Of a DNA stretch of 64,000 nucleotides, positions 52,391 to 63,785 are shown in pieces (position 1 is the first letter of the stretch; each line of letters starts with the position of its first letter). The notes below the pieces were generated by a model. It worked only from the letters and a program-made list of their open reading frames with translations, was not told the origin of the DNA and did no database searches. The position numbers and the translations under genes are program-made. The DNA comes from Peromyscus leucopus (taxonomy: Eukaryota > Chordata > Mammalia > Rodentia > Cricetidae): NCBI RefSeq assembly GCF_004664715.2, contig NC_051071.1, positions 90,253,436 through 90,317,435 on the forward strand, in the 5' to 3' direction.

Positions 52391-53754
52391 TGTTCAAAAG
52401 GGAAAGTTCCTATGTGGAAATAAGTTTATTTTATTATCTTGGCATTCCTCAAATTTGAGGCTTTGCTTAACTAGAGTTTTTATATTATATCTGGAAAGAT
52501 ACTAATTAAAATTTGTGGTCCATTTTCTCTGGGAAATGCTACATGAACAACTTGTCTTCTTTCCAGTTTCTGGTATGTTTAGCAAACTAAAGTCCCGACT
52601 CTGTGATACTTCGTCAAAACGTCAGGGAGAAGATGGGAAAGGGCAGTAGAGGAAAAGTGAGGGTTTTGTTTCTTTCTTAAGGGAAAAAATGAATTGATAC
52701 ATCCAGGTTTCCTTAAGGGCCAGGCACTTCCATTTCCGTCTGTGGAGGACTTGCTGGAGAAGCGGATCTGTCTCTTGCAGCAGAGGCCGAGGGTGAAGGG
52801 TGGCTGGCTTTGATGTTAAATGCCAAGGAGAAGTTAGTGATCAAGAGGAGACTTGCCGTGGCGATCAGTGCAAGCGAAGGGTTTTGTTGTTTCAAAACCC
52901 TCTTACTTTTCTTCACGCGGATTATAAAGTAAAAATTATTGTCTCTGTCGGAAATTGTACTGCATTGGTTTTCAACTTTTAAAAAACAATCAGGATGCTT
53001 TTAATTTACTAATAGATTTCAGAGGTCTTGATTTATTTAGAGTTTTATTTTTGTCATCTCTGGTGAGAAAGTTACTTAATATTACTCAACTAGGCGTGGA
53101 GTAGTGACCACAAGCTGTGTGTGTTTGTGACATAGTTGTGCTTCTGAGAATGGGGCAGGGATTCAGTAAGATCCTGCAGGGCCTAAATCCAATTCAGGGC
53201 CAAAGTAAAACTGCTCCAGACTGAAAATGATGGAGAGGTGGCCAACGTCCACAGTACATTGCCCCTCCTGCCGTAAGGATTCCTGGGTGTGATTTTTCTT
53301 CTTCCTTGGACATTAGAATGGTGATGTGCAAAGTCCTGACTTGGGGTCTGATCTTGTTTCCTAATTTTGAAATCTTTGTAGTTACTCAGTCATAGGTGAT
53401 GGGATTTCTTCTTATCCCCAGCCCCTAGAGAACATCCCTTCCTTGCATTTGCCAGGACTCGGACACACACCATCACTGCTGTTATAGCTGCTGCTGCCTC
53501 CATACCAGCCTTGCATTCATTTCCCAGAAACCAAGAGAGTCTCACCCTTAATCTTTACAGTGTGTGATGAACATGGGGAAAAGGTCCCATTATTTGTGTC
53601 TTCTGCAATGGGGAAAACGTGGATGTTTGTTTTGAATCGGTCTCTCTGGCTGTTAAGACGATTCTGTCAGTGCCTAGTGGGTCAGTGAAGTCTGCCTGGG
53701 TTAGTACACCAAGTTCTTTATCTAGTTAAAAAAAACAAAACAAAACATTTCTTA
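52391..53754. other. Repeat-poor presumed intron
   Basis: Over 1.3 kb without a recognised element. The frame 52713-52916 (minus) shows a hydrophobic stretch but no start context or homology I know. Confidence 0.4.
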
Positions 53755-53860
53755 GGCCAGGCATGGTGACTGCAGTGACAGTACCCAGGAGAATAAGAGT
53801 TTGATGCTAGCCTGGACTACACACTGGGACCTTGGGGTGTGTGTGTGTGTGTCCCCTATT
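53755..53860 (+). mobile_element. B1-related fragment plus short (GT)n
   Basis: 'ggccaggcatggtgactgca' and 'ttgatgctagcctggactac', then about eight GT units at 53837-53852. Confidence 0.6.
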
Positions 53861-53985
53861 TATTTAATGTCTCATATACTTTCCAGACACTTGTGGATGC
53901 TCTGTAGTTCTCTTGGTACTATGCATGCTGGGTAATGACCCTGTTTATGAGAAGAAACGGAGGCAGGCTTAGATTGTGACTTACA
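53861..53985 (-). mobile_element. MIR-like fragment
   Basis: 'gagaagaaacggaggcaggc' and 'ttagattgtgacttacacag' resemble the reverse of MIR. Confidence 0.45.
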
Positions 53986-54069
53986 CAGACAAACCGTGGC
54001 CTGTTCCAGATTTGTGCAGGCCCTAGTCTTAAACAGCGCCCTCCTTGCCTCCTGCTCTCTCTCTCTCTG

Positions 54070-54360
54070 CTCACGGAGGCCAGTAGCGAGCACTGGATGC
54101 CCTGGACTGTGAGCCACCCTGTGGGTGCTGCTCTTAAATGCTGAGCCATCTGTCCAGCCAGGTGAGTTTTTTGATACAGTTGTGTGCAAGTGGTATTACA
54201 CATGGTTGTGCCAATGTTATTAGGGGTTGTGTAAATGTCAAGTTTTTATCTCCATCAATGCCCCATAATGACTTTTTTCTTTTCTTTTCTTTTTGGTAAG
54301 TGGTCTCATTTGTTCTGTAGAGCAGGCTGGCCTTGGACTCAGAGATTTAGGGATTCATCT
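54070..54360 (-). mobile_element. B3 head fragment and B1 fragment
   Basis: 54070-54160: 'gtgagccaccctgtgggtgc' and 'ctgagccatctgtccagcc'. 54290-54360: 'ctgtagagcaggctggcctt' and 'ggactcagagatttaggg'. Confidence 0.6.
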
Positions 54361-54399
54361 ACAAGACTGTCCTCCCTTTTCTTGCCCCTCCCCATCAGC

Positions 54400-54710
54400 A
54401 TCATTTGTCTTTCTAGATAGGGCCACTTTTCCCATATCATAAATAAACAAATGACTTTATGTCTATAAAATCTAGGAACCATAATGACTTATTTTACTAA
54501 CAAATTTCCTGTGGTTACTAATGGGCTTTAATTGGACCTCATAGTTTAATTTTGCCTTTTTGTGAGATTTTTGAGATTTCTTCATTAACTAACTGCCCTG
54601 AGTATCTTTTCATGTCTTTGGCATCTCCTTTTTCTCTGCCGAGTCTTACCTTTCCTTGAAAGAATTTTTAGAGTATCTGATATGTTCTATAAATTAATCC
54701 TTTGTTGCTC
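54400..54710 (+). mobile_element. Possible old L1 3' UTR fragment
   Basis: AT-rich text with 'gagtatcttttcatgtcttt' and 'gttctataaattaatccttt' resembles old L1 3' UTR. Weak by eye. Confidence 0.3.
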
Positions 54711-54814
54711 TTTAAAAATATTTTATTGTATTTAATAGTGTGTGTTTGTATCTGTGGCTAGGTATGTGTGTATGTCTCATTACTTTGTAGAACTGCATCT
54801 GCTTATGCGTGTGC

Positions 54815-54822
54815 GTGCGCAT

Positions 54823-54868
<46 letters not shown>
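54815..54868. repeat. (CA)n microsatellite
   Basis: gcgtgcgcatgc followed by about 22 CA units, ending in 'cgg' at the B1 boundary. Confidence 0.95.
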
Positions 54869-54870
<2 letters not shown>

Positions 54871-54872
54871 TC

Positions 54873-55045
54873 TCAGCCTGGTGGTAGTGTTACACACCTT
54901 TAATCCCAGCACTCAAGAGGCAGAGACAGGCACATCTTTCTGAATTTGAGGCCAGCTTGGTCTACAGAGTGAGTTCCAGGACAGCCCAAACACAGAGAAA
55001 CCCTGTCTCAGGAAAAACCAAAAAAAAAAAAGGGGGGGGGGCGGG
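54873..55045 (+). mobile_element. B1 SINE, full length
   Basis: 'cagcctggtggtagtgttac', 'cccagcactcaagaggcaga', 'gagttccaggacagcccaaa'; the A-rich tail runs into a G-run (about 55032-55045). Confidence 0.9.
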
Positions 55046-55172
55046 CAGAGGCTCACTTAGCTTAGGCTAGCCTCAGACTTGGTATGTAGCTGGGTATGTC
55101 CTTGAACTTCTGATCCTCCTGCCCATACCCCTGGAGTGCTAGGGTTACAGATGGGTTCACATGGCCCAGTTT
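55046..55172 (-). mobile_element. B1/B4-related fragment
   Basis: 'gcttaggctagcctcagact', 'ggagtgctagggttacagat'. It abuts the plus-strand B1, giving a tail-to-tail pair. Confidence 0.6.
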
Positions 55173-55437
55173 ATCACGAACCCTTTTTTATTCTAAAGGG
55201 TCATATTTTGGATAATTTCCCTCAAAATTCTTTATCATGGAATCCATTCTACATGCTGGTCTTGTGGCCATTGTAGAAGCATGGATTCTGTTCACTTGAC
55301 TTATTTGTGTGTTCTTGGGCCTTCAATACACTGTTTCATTGTTTCAGGTACATTTATATAACTTAATCTTGTTAGCATAATTGACATATTAATGTAAGTT
55401 AAGAAGGTCACACGTGGTTTAAGTTTGTTATTTTAGA

Positions 55438-55785
55438 TTTTTGTGATACTGGGGATTAAACCAAGGACTCTCCACATGACAGCAAGCCTCCTCCCTCTGA
55501 ACTATACCCAGTCCTGAGACTATTTTAAAGCAGGCAGTCTTCTGGCTTTTGTTTGTGCGTCTTTATTTTATTTTATTTGTGGCAGGCTCTACTGTAGCCA
55601 CAGCTGGTCTCCAGCTTGTAGCCAGCGATAAATTTGGACTTTTAATTCTCCTGTTCCCACCTCCTGAGTGCTGGGATTACAGACATGTTCCACCATGCCT
55701 GGCCCATGCATTGCCGGGGATCAAACCCAGGCAGGGCTTTGTGCAGGCCAGGCAAACACTCTACCAATTAAGCTGTAGCCGCAGC
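55438..55785 (-). mobile_element. ID/B4 head fragment, then a B4 SINE
   Basis: 55438-55518: 'gatactggggattaaaccaa'. 55580-55785: 'gtgctgggattacagacatg', then reversed head 'gccggggatcaaacccaggc' and 'actctaccaattaagctgta'. Confidence 0.75.
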
Positions 55786-56278
55786 TGGCGTCTTAATTCC
55801 TTGCACACATCAGTACATTTCTAGATGTAGCTACTGATATGGAACGTTCTCTAGTTTGATGGCAGCCTCCTTCGAGCATTACCTCTCTGTGTCCCTGCTT
55901 GCCTGTTGGCGGCGGTGACCTTCTTTCACGCTGCTCCTCGTGGCAGGGCAGTGGTGGCTCACTTTAGAGGGTTCTCTTTCTTCTTCAGTGCTGTTTGTAG
56001 CTCGTGTAGCTTGGGTGGTTTTGAATGTTTTATGAGGTACGATGTGGTAATAATTGGGTGCATACCCTTGAAAGCCTGTTAATTATAGATGTCTCTTTAT
56101 GACTGGGGGAACAGCATCCATTTCAGCTCGGTTTGCTCCAGGTTTCCCCCGCTCCAGTGTGTTCTCAGTTCACAGGGTCTCCTTTCTCCATTTTATATCA
56201 CACAGAATACTACATACATTATTTTATTTGATAAGTAAGCTTTTGCATTCCAGGACAAAGTACAATGTACATTGCTTG

Positions 56279-56280
<2 letters not shown>
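55786..56280. other. Presumed intron, no feature recognised
   Basis: Unassigned sequence up to the TA repeat. Confidence 0.4.
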
Positions 56281-56327
<47 letters not shown>

Positions 56328-56348
56328 GTATATGTATATATATATATA
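56281..56348. repeat. (TA)n-(TATG)n microsatellite
   Basis: About 17 TA units, four TATG-like units, then further TA units. Confidence 0.95.
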
Positions 56349-56404
56349 ATTTATTTAGTGATCTCCAATTTTTATATATATATGTTGGAGATCACTAAAT
56401 AAAT
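56349..56404. repeat. Perfect 20-bp inverted repeat (hairpin or cruciform)
   Basis: Arms at 56349-56368 and 56385-56404 are exact reverse complements; the 16-base spacer is almost only T and A. The left arm follows directly on the TA repeat. Confidence 0.95.
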
Positions 56405-56507
56405 AAATTTGATCTTGCTGAATATTGCATTACAGAACACTATAGGCCAAAGATGGTGGTGTCCTTTCCCATCTGTTCTAGAATTATAGGTCATAGTTTT
56501 TGTTCAG

Positions 56508-56658
56508 TTGTTTGATTGTTTGAGATATGGTCTTACTGTGTAGCTCTGGCTGTCCTGGAACTCAGTATGTAGCCCAGGCTGGCCTCAAACTCAGAGATCT
56601 GCCTGCCTCTGCCTACCAAGTGCTGGGATTAGAGGCTTGTGCCTCCACTCCTGGCCCT
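56508..56658 (-). mobile_element. B1 SINE
   Basis: 'tttgagatatggtcttactg', 'gctctggctgtcctggaact' and 'gtgctgggattagaggcttg'. Confidence 0.88.
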
Positions 56659-56659
56659 A

Positions 56660-56971
56660 TTTTTTTCTTTTGAAATAGGATCTCATGTAGCCCAGGCTGT
56701 CCTCAAACTCCCGATGTATCCGAAGATGACCTTGAACTTTTGGTCCTTCCGCCTCCATTGCTGGAAAGGTGGGGCTAAAAGTGGGCGCCGTCCTGCCAGT
56801 TAGTGCCGTGCTGGGTGTGAACACAGGGCTCCACCCACAGGGCTCTTCCCACAGGGCTCCTCCCACAGGGCTCTACCCACCGAGTTACACCAGCCCCTGC
56901 CAGTTGGTGCCGTGCTGGGTGTGAACACAGGGCTCCACCCACAGGGCTTTACCCACCGAGTTACACCAACC
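56660..56971 (-). mobile_element. B4 SINE with its head region tandemly duplicated
   Basis: The B4 body ('gatctcatgtagcccaggct', 'gatgaccttgaacttttggt') is followed by two head-region copies starting ctgccagtt at 56793 and 56897 (about 104 bases apart). The first copy holds four versions of a 'ccacagggctcc' unit; the second holds two. Confidence 0.75.
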
Positions 56972-57504
56972 CGTCTGTACTTCTTAAGGTAATATAAGGG
57001 AGAGTTTCAGTTTTTATTTAATTACTGACAATGACGAAGCTTGTATTAAGCATGATAAAATTCTAACAGTGAATGTTCTGACTCCAGAACCTGCTTAGAC
57101 AGATAAAGGCAGTCCCTCTGTTAGAACTGTTCTCCCCACTCATGTGCTTTAAACCGGATTTATTATCTGTTTGGCTGAGTGATTATGATGACCCTTAGCA
57201 CTTGTGGAGGACTTCATCAACATCGGTATTCCCATTTCGTGTTCAGATTCCTCTCTGCTGCCCTCATCAGCCGCCAGACCCACCTTCCCTACTAACCATT
57301 AAATCTCATTTCCTTCTCTACCTTATTCTCAGCTCTTGTGTACCTGACATTGTGTTAAGTTTGGAGTATAAAATAGAGAATCGAAAAGCACCTGAACTCA
57401 GAGAACAGGAACAGGCACATAAGCCACTATCTAGAATTTAGCTCACAAGATAGACACATGCACCAGTGACCAGACTGAAGAGCTTAAGACACACGTGTGA
57501 CAAG
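56972..57504. other. Presumed intron, no feature recognised
   Basis: Nothing supported. 57340-57430 might be an old SINE remnant. Confidence 0.35.
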
Positions 57505-59032
57505 AATGCACTGTGACAGGTGACGGAGAACAGGACACCGTGACAGAGGACAGGACACCATGACAGGTGACAGAGAACAGGACACCATGACGGGGGACAG
57601 AGAACAGGACACCATGATGGGTGACAGAGGACAGGACACTGTGACAGAGGACAGGACACCATGACAGGTGACAGAGAACAGGACACCATGACAGGTGACA
57701 GAGAACAGGACACCATGATGGGTGACAGAGGACAGGACACCATGATGGGTGACAGAGGACAGGACACCATGACAGGTGACAGGGAACAGGACACCATGAC
57801 GGGGGACAGAGAACAGGACACCATGACGGGTGACAGAGGACAGGACACCATGACGGGTGACAGAGAACAGGACACCATGACAGGTGACGGAGAACAGGAC
57901 ACTATGACAGGTGACAGAGGACAGGACACCATGATGGGTGACAGAGAACAGGACACCATGACGGGGGACAGAGAACAGGACACCATGACGGGGGACAGAG
58001 AACAGGACACCATGACGGGTGACAGAGGACAGGACACCATGACAGGTGACAGAGAACAGGACACCATGATGGGTGACAGAGGACAGGACACCATGATGGG
58101 TGACAGAGAACAGGACACCATGACGAGTGACAGAGGACAGGACACCGTGACGGGTGACAGAGAACAGGACACCATGACAGGTGACGGAGAACAGGACACC
58201 ATGTCAGGTGACAGAGGACAGGACACCATGACGGGGGACAGAGAACAGGACACCATGACGGGTGACAGAGGACAGGACACCATGACAGGTGACAGAGAAC
58301 AGGACACCATGACGGGTGACAGAGAACAGGACACCGTGATAGGTGACAGAGGACAGGACACCGTGATAGGTGACAGAGGACAGGACACCATGACGGGGGA
58401 CAGAGAACAGGACACCATGACGGGGGACAGAGAACAGGACACCATGACGGGTGACAGAGAACAGGACACCATGACGGGTGACAGAGGACAGGACACCATG
58501 ACGGGTGACAGAGAACAGGACACCATGACGGGGGACAGAGAACAGGACACCGTGACGGGTGACAGAGAACAGGACACCATGACGGGTGACAGAGAACAGG
58601 ACACCGTGACGGGTGACAGAGAACAGGACACCATGACGGGTGACAGAGAACAGGACACCATGATGGGTGACAGAGAACAGGACACCATGACGGGTGACAG
58701 AGGACAGGACACCATGATGGGTGACAGAGAACAGGACACCATGACGGGTGACAGAGGACAGGACACTGTGACGGGGGACAGAGAACAGGACACCATGATA
58801 GGTGACAAAGAACAGGACACCATGACAGGTGACAGGACAGGACACCATGACAGGTGATGGAGAACAGGACACTATGACAGGTGATGGAGAACAGGACACC
58901 ATGATGGGTGACAGAGGACAGGACACCGTGACAGGTGACAGAGGACAGGACACCGTGACGGGTGACGGAGGACAGGACACCATGACAGGTGACAGAGGAC
59001 AGGACACCATGATGGGTGACAGAGAACAGAAC
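57505..59032. repeat. 27-bp minisatellite, about 55 copies (1.5 kb)
   Basis: The consensus unit is gacgggtgacagagaacagg plus acaccat. Variants are agaaca/aggaca, gacggg/gacagg/gatggg and caccat/caccgt. A nine-base sub-structure shows: units near 57530-57660 lack one nine-base third ('caccgtgacagaggacagg'). Because 27 is a multiple of 3, frames stay open on both strands: plus frame 57661-58857 with nine-residue unit TGDREQDTM, minus frame 57438-58823 with unit VSCSLSPVM. A 2-base loss near 58840 shifts the plus frame. No splice or start context supports translation. Confidence 0.97.
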
Positions 59033-59636
59033 ACAAAGAAACTGATTTTGTGCGTTCCTGTTTGTGAGGAGAATCCCTCAAAGAGGCGATTTGGTGTTTA
59101 GTGCTAACGTTAGTTCCCAGGCTGAACAGGACAGAGCTGTCCTGATGGAGCAGCCGTAGTTTAGAGATACAGACCCCGGTGTGACACAGCAGTGACTGGG
59201 ATGAGACGGGCGTGCTGAGGAGGGCAGAGAGGCTCTGCGTTGGTGCCTAGGGTCCTCCATGCCGTTCTGGAAGTGTGGGATTCGTCCCAACAGTGTTGTG
59301 GAATCTCGGACCTTAAAGAAATGCTCAGTTTATTTTTTTAAGGTGTGGGACCGAAGCAGAGGTCCAGGGGCGCTGCAGTGGTCCAAGGTGATGCAGCAGA
59401 GATAATGTGGTCTTCAGCTGAAGTGATGGGAACAGAAAGGAAAGGACAGACGGGAGAAATATTTAGGAGAAAGAATTGATTTCTGGTTAGGTAGAAAATG
59501 GGAGAGGAGGAAGGAAGGAAGAGGAGCAAAGAGAGTTTTCTGATTGGAAGCTGTCCCTGAGGTGTCATTAGTGAGGACAGAAAACCAAAGGAGGACACGT
59601 TGGGAGAGCATGGTGAGTTTGTTTAAAACCCCTTTA
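59033..59636. other. Presumed intron, no feature recognised
   Basis: Short GGAA-rich patch at about 59502-59522. No gene or named repeat. Confidence 0.4.
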
Positions 59637-59805
59637 CACGTATTTATTGAGTGGCTGGGGGGTAGGGGTCTCGTGTTCCACGGCGTCTATGTGGAGGTCG
59701 AGGGACAGCTTGCAGGTGTTCTCTTCCGTCTTCTGTGTGCCAGGGGGCCTGTACTCGGGTCATCCGACTTGGCAGCATGTGGCCTTACTTACTGAGGCTT
59801 CCCCT
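59637..59805 (-). mobile_element. B3A/RSINE-like SINE, diverged
   Basis: 'cacgtatttattgagtggct', 'tatgtggaggtcgagggaca' and reversed head 'ccttacttactgaggcttcc'. Confidence 0.65.
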
Positions 59806-60317
59806 CCCTGTTTGACATGAAGCTGGGGTGTCTGTAGGGCACTGAGAAGTGTGGGCCCTGGGAAGAATGTGAAGACGGGCCAGGTACCCATGGCTGGAAC
59901 AGACCGGCATAGCCACAACGTAATTGACATCCTCCAGGCACGGCCAAAGGATCAAAGAGTAAGTGAACAAACAGAGAGCACTTAGTCATATAATCCTGCA
60001 GTAACCTCCGTGAAAGAATTACTTACTGTCCTGTCCGTACATGGTGTCTGAAGCTCGGTAAGCAGCCAGGTCACCCAGGTTGTGAGTAGGGGAGCAGCTA
60101 GCTGCTGGGTCATCAGGGGACATGACAACATCATTGGTGAAGAGAATAGAGGTGACTAGACTTGGTCATGTATTTAGTTGGTCGTTAGAAGAGTTACCTG
60201 TAAAGTTAACTCAGGTGAAGACAAGAGGAGATGAGAAGCAGGGTGGAGGGAGCAGTGTGTGTGTGTACATGCCCATCCTTGTTTGTGAAGCACATGATGA
60301 TGACTGCTACTTTTTTC
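59806..60317. other. Presumed intron, no feature recognised
   Basis: No element seen; a short GT patch lies at about 60257-60266. Confidence 0.4.
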
Positions 60318-60455
60318 CCCTTTTGGTTTTTTTGAAGCAGGAGCTCAGTATGTATTTTTGGACGGCCTAGAACTCACTTGTAGACCAGGCTAGGTCTAAC
60401 TCACAGAGATGTGCTTGCCTCTGCCTCCTGAGAGCTGGGATTAAAAGCATGGGTG
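60318..60455 (-). mobile_element. B1 SINE, diverged
   Basis: 'ctagaactcacttgtagacc', 'ctctgcctcctgagagctgg' and 'gattaaaagcatgggtgg'. Confidence 0.8.
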
Positions 60456-60804
60456 GTTAACATTTATGGTAGATTGGTTGATTGAGAAACGTGATTAAGG
60501 GTAGGAGAGGGGATAATTTACAGAAAAAGTTTGAGGTATACTGGGGGCATGCTCAGTAGCATTTGGTGGGGTTATCCTAGAAGGAAGTCAGGACAGCCAT
60601 TCTCTAGAGAGAGTATAAAGGCTCCATGTGGATGTAGGTGAATGTGCAGGTGGGTGGGGAAGGAAGCTGTGAAATCCACTCCTGCGGCTGGGAGAGTATT
60701 AGCAAGGGAACAGATGAAGTCTGCTGCCAGAGGCCTTGAGACAGACATTCAGAAGTGACCTCAGGAAAAGGAGCCGCTGGGTCAGGGAGGATCAAGAGTT
60801 GTGC

Positions 60805-60968
60805 ATTTGTTTTATTATATTTACTTATTCTGTGTGTGTTGTGGAGCACTTGTGGAGGTCAGGACACAACTTGAGGGAGCTGGTTCTCCCCACCCTCCAT
60901 GTGTCTCTCCGTCGAGGTCTTCAGACTTGGCGGTAATTGCCTCTACCCACAGGGCCATCTTGTCCACC
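60805..60968 (-). mobile_element. B3A/RSINE-like SINE
   Basis: 'cttgtggaggtcaggacaca', 'gagggagctggttctcccca' and 'ctacccacagggccatcttg'. Confidence 0.75.
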
Positions 60969-62239
60969 CAAGTAGTCCGTTCTTTAAGGTCCTGTCAGTT
61001 CTGTGAAGTTGGCTTTCCTGGATGACGGCGTGTTATGATAACATGTGAACTTCTGAACAGAACACTGTGGCCTTGCCTGAGCGTCAAGTTTAGTGACGTG
61101 GAGGAACCTAAGGTGGACCAAGAAGATGGGGAGCCAAAGACCGAATGTTAAGGAATTTGAGTGCTAGCTGCAGGGAAATCACTCACATCATGAGGCTTCA
61201 GTTTTCCTGTCTGGTGGTGGAGGAAGTTAGATTTTATGTCTTCTCGTCTCATAGCTCTCTGGAGTCCGGGGAAACTTGCACACCATTAGAAAAAAAAAAA
61301 CTAATGGATCAGAGCAAATCAAGCCCCTGCTCACAGAAGCTCTTAGGCTCCTGTCCTTAGGGGGTTGGCAGCTTAAGATCAGGTCAGCTGTGGGATAATT
61401 TGTGGCCCTGGACGTCAGCTGGGGAGAGGTCACAGCCAGGAAAGGAGACGGAGAGGAGGGTGAAGCTGTGGCTGTCTGTGCCCGTCTTGTGTGACATGGC
61501 TCACTCTGTAGCCATCTTTTAAGAATGGAGCTAACCCCAGGGGTGGGGCTGGTATTAGGGGGTGAGTCCAGGTCAGGTAAGTGGCTGTGGAGATTACTGT
61601 AATAACTTAACAAGCTACAAAGGTGACAGGACACTCTCTTGACAATTAAGCCTCTAATCTTTAGGCTGTCAGAGGTCCCAGAAACCTGGGTCCCCGTCCC
61701 CCCCCCACGTTCCACTGTTAGACAACTGAGTGCCTGGAAAATTCTTCACAGGAAGAAACAGGGTGTAACAGACTTAGTGAAATGTTTTTCCAAAATTCAC
61801 TCTTTTAAGGCTGGGGATACTATTCTGTCTCCACTCCAGTTATCTAGAGTCTGAAACTCTTATTTGCCCCCCGTAATTAAATATTCTTCAAAGTGAGGCA
61901 TAGTCTAAAAATGAAAACCATTTCATCTTGAACTTAAATTGTCGTCTCTAAATGTGTTCTCCCATTTCCTGAGAAACAGCAGGAAGGAGATGCTTTCTCT
62001 AAATAAACCAAGCAGCCTGAGTGTGAACTCAGGGCAGTGGGGATCAAAGACTCCAGCGTGGTCACCCAAGGGGAGTTTTCCAGTCCTTTCTATAACCTCA
62101 GAAAGACAAGTCTAATGCTAGTGCTCTTGTTTATCTATTGGTTTGGCATGAAGCATGAGAATGTGTGTGTAACTTGGGAGCATGCCTTGAGTGTGCTTGA
62201 GATGGTCTTGGCATCATTGGCTGTCTCCGTCCTGGAATC
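60969..62239. other. Repeat-poor presumed intron
   Basis: About 1.3 kb without a recognised repeat apart from a 10-base A run near 61292. The minus frame 61227-61715 has no domain I recognise. Confidence 0.45.
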
Positions 62240-62722
62240 TGTTCCTAAGATGTAATTGATGAGGGTGGCATACCTCAGTGGGGAAATATCCTTCTTAGCC
62301 ATGGCATTTAAGAACAGACCACCATCTGAGTTCCTGCGTGGCGGTGGTTTGACTAAGAACGGTCCCCATGGACTCATTTGGATGCTTGGTCCCCGGGTTG
62401 TAGAAACCTTTGATAGGACTGGAAGGATTAGGAGGGATGGTGGTGTTGGAAGAAGTAGTTCACTAGGGGTGGACTTGGAGGTTTCAACAGCCCATGCTAG
62501 GCGCAGTCCCGCCCCCTCGTGCTTTCTGTCTCTTGGTCTCTGTCTGTCTGCGGGATGAGAACGCAGCTCTCAGCTCCTCCTTCAGCACCACGCCTGCCGC
62601 TGTGCTCCCTGCCATGACAGTCACCCGAAACCGTCAGCCAGCCCCTGATTAAATACCCTTTTACAAGAGCTGCTTTGGCCATGGTGTCTCTCCATGGGAA
62701 CAGAACAGCAACTAAGACCTGG
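62240..62722 (+). mobile_element. MaLR-like LTR, plus strand
   Basis: 'atttggatgcttggtccccg', 'cactaggggtggacttggag', 'caacagcccatgctaggcgc', 'gattaaatacccttttacaa', 'gccatggtgtctctccatgg' and 'cagcaactaagac' occur in order. The poly(A)-like ATTAAA near the right end and the 'ctaagac' terminus fit a MaLR LTR. Confidence 0.6.
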
Positions 62723-63096
62723 CTCTCTTTGAACTTAAACTCTGTATAGCCCAGTAAACTGTTTTCATGGCCGTTCCAGGAGGAAACTGTTAGCAGCTTA
62801 AACCCTCAGCTCCACTGAAAAATGGAGTTGGTGACAGTAATTATAGATGAGTCTGTATGTATATTTATTTATCTTTAGATAAGAATAGGGTGTTTATTAA
62901 TACTCATTTCCAGAGACAAGATTTCGTGATCACTATCATTCGTCTCATAATGTGTGGTGCTGTTCTGTCCGTGGTGTGCAGCAGGTCAGACAGTTTGTAC
63001 TGGGAATATTGCGTATAATTGGCACCTTTGTACAATTATCTGAAGAGACTAAATTCCCGCCTTGCGTTGTCTCTCAAGAAAGGATAGAGAGAGCAG
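62723..63096. other. Presumed intron, no feature recognised
   Basis: AT-rich and unassigned. Confidence 0.4.
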
Positions 63097-63185
63097 GATG
63101 CAGCTCAGCACCTGGGTGGCGTGCATGAGGCTCCTGGGTGGCATGCACGAGGCTCTGGTCCATCCCTAGCCTGGAAAGCAAAGGA
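63097..63185 (+). mobile_element. ID-like SINE with an internal 22-base duplication
   Basis: 'agcaggatgcagctcagcac' is the ID-type head. A 22-base segment starting cctgggtggc occurs twice (63111-63132 and 63133-63154) with two differences. An A-rich end ('ggaaagcaaaggagaagaaa') follows. Confidence 0.6.
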
Positions 63186-63445
63186 GAAGAAAGGTAACAG
63201 CAGAGATCAAAGCAGCCAGGGCTCTCGTCCATTTCTCATTCTCTTTCTTTTTGACCCAAGTCTTTCTATTTAGTATGCTTCTTGTGGACCGAGTTTTTTC
63301 CTACTTGACCAGCACCATATGTATGTAAGTATATTCAAGTCGTTCACATCCAGTGGGATCAGTGGTGAAGGGTTAGCACTTACCGTGTTTGCGATTGCTC
63401 TCCAGCTGTTGCTTTTGATGTTGGCTACCCCTCTTCTGCCTTAGG

Positions 63446-63570
63446 TGTTTTTGTTTGTTTGTTTATTTGTTTTGTCGTTTCTCACTGTGTTGTTCAGACA
63501 GGCCTCCAGCTCACTCACAGTCCTTCGTTCTCTCTGCCTCTGGGATTACAAACGCGTATTGCCATACTTT
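63446..63570 (-). mobile_element. B1-related SINE, diverged
   Basis: 'tttttgtttgtttgtttatt', 'ttcagacaggcctccagctc' and 'cctctgggattacaaacgcg'. Confidence 0.65.
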
Positions 63571-63623
63571 CTTTTAAAAGTGTTGAGTGATGGCCTTAGA
63601 GTTTTTGATTGCGCCCCACCTCA

Positions 63624-63785
63624 ATTTTATTATTATTATTATTTATTATTATTATTTATTATTATTATTATTAGTGACTTGCACAGCTTTAGGGTTGACC
63701 TGCCTGGGACAAGGGAAATGATGATACAGGATCATCATATAAATAATGATACAGGAAATAATGATACAGGATTTCGTGATACAGG
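63624..63785. repeat. (ATT)n microsatellite and a 'aatgatacagga' short tandem block
   Basis: About 16 ATT/ATTT units at 63624-63673. At 63716-63785 the phrase (a)atgatacagga occurs about four times at irregular spacing (15-28 bases), partly degenerate. Confidence 0.85.

Noticed and set aside
57438..58857. Open frames of 461 (minus) and 398 (plus) codons
   Set aside because: Both are direct translations of a 27-bp minisatellite; unit length divisible by 3 keeps any stop-free phase open. No start context, splice site or non-repeat domain.
59358..59375. CTCF-like gtccaggggcgctgcag
   Set aside because: Only the ggggcgct part fits; upstream positions of the core do not.
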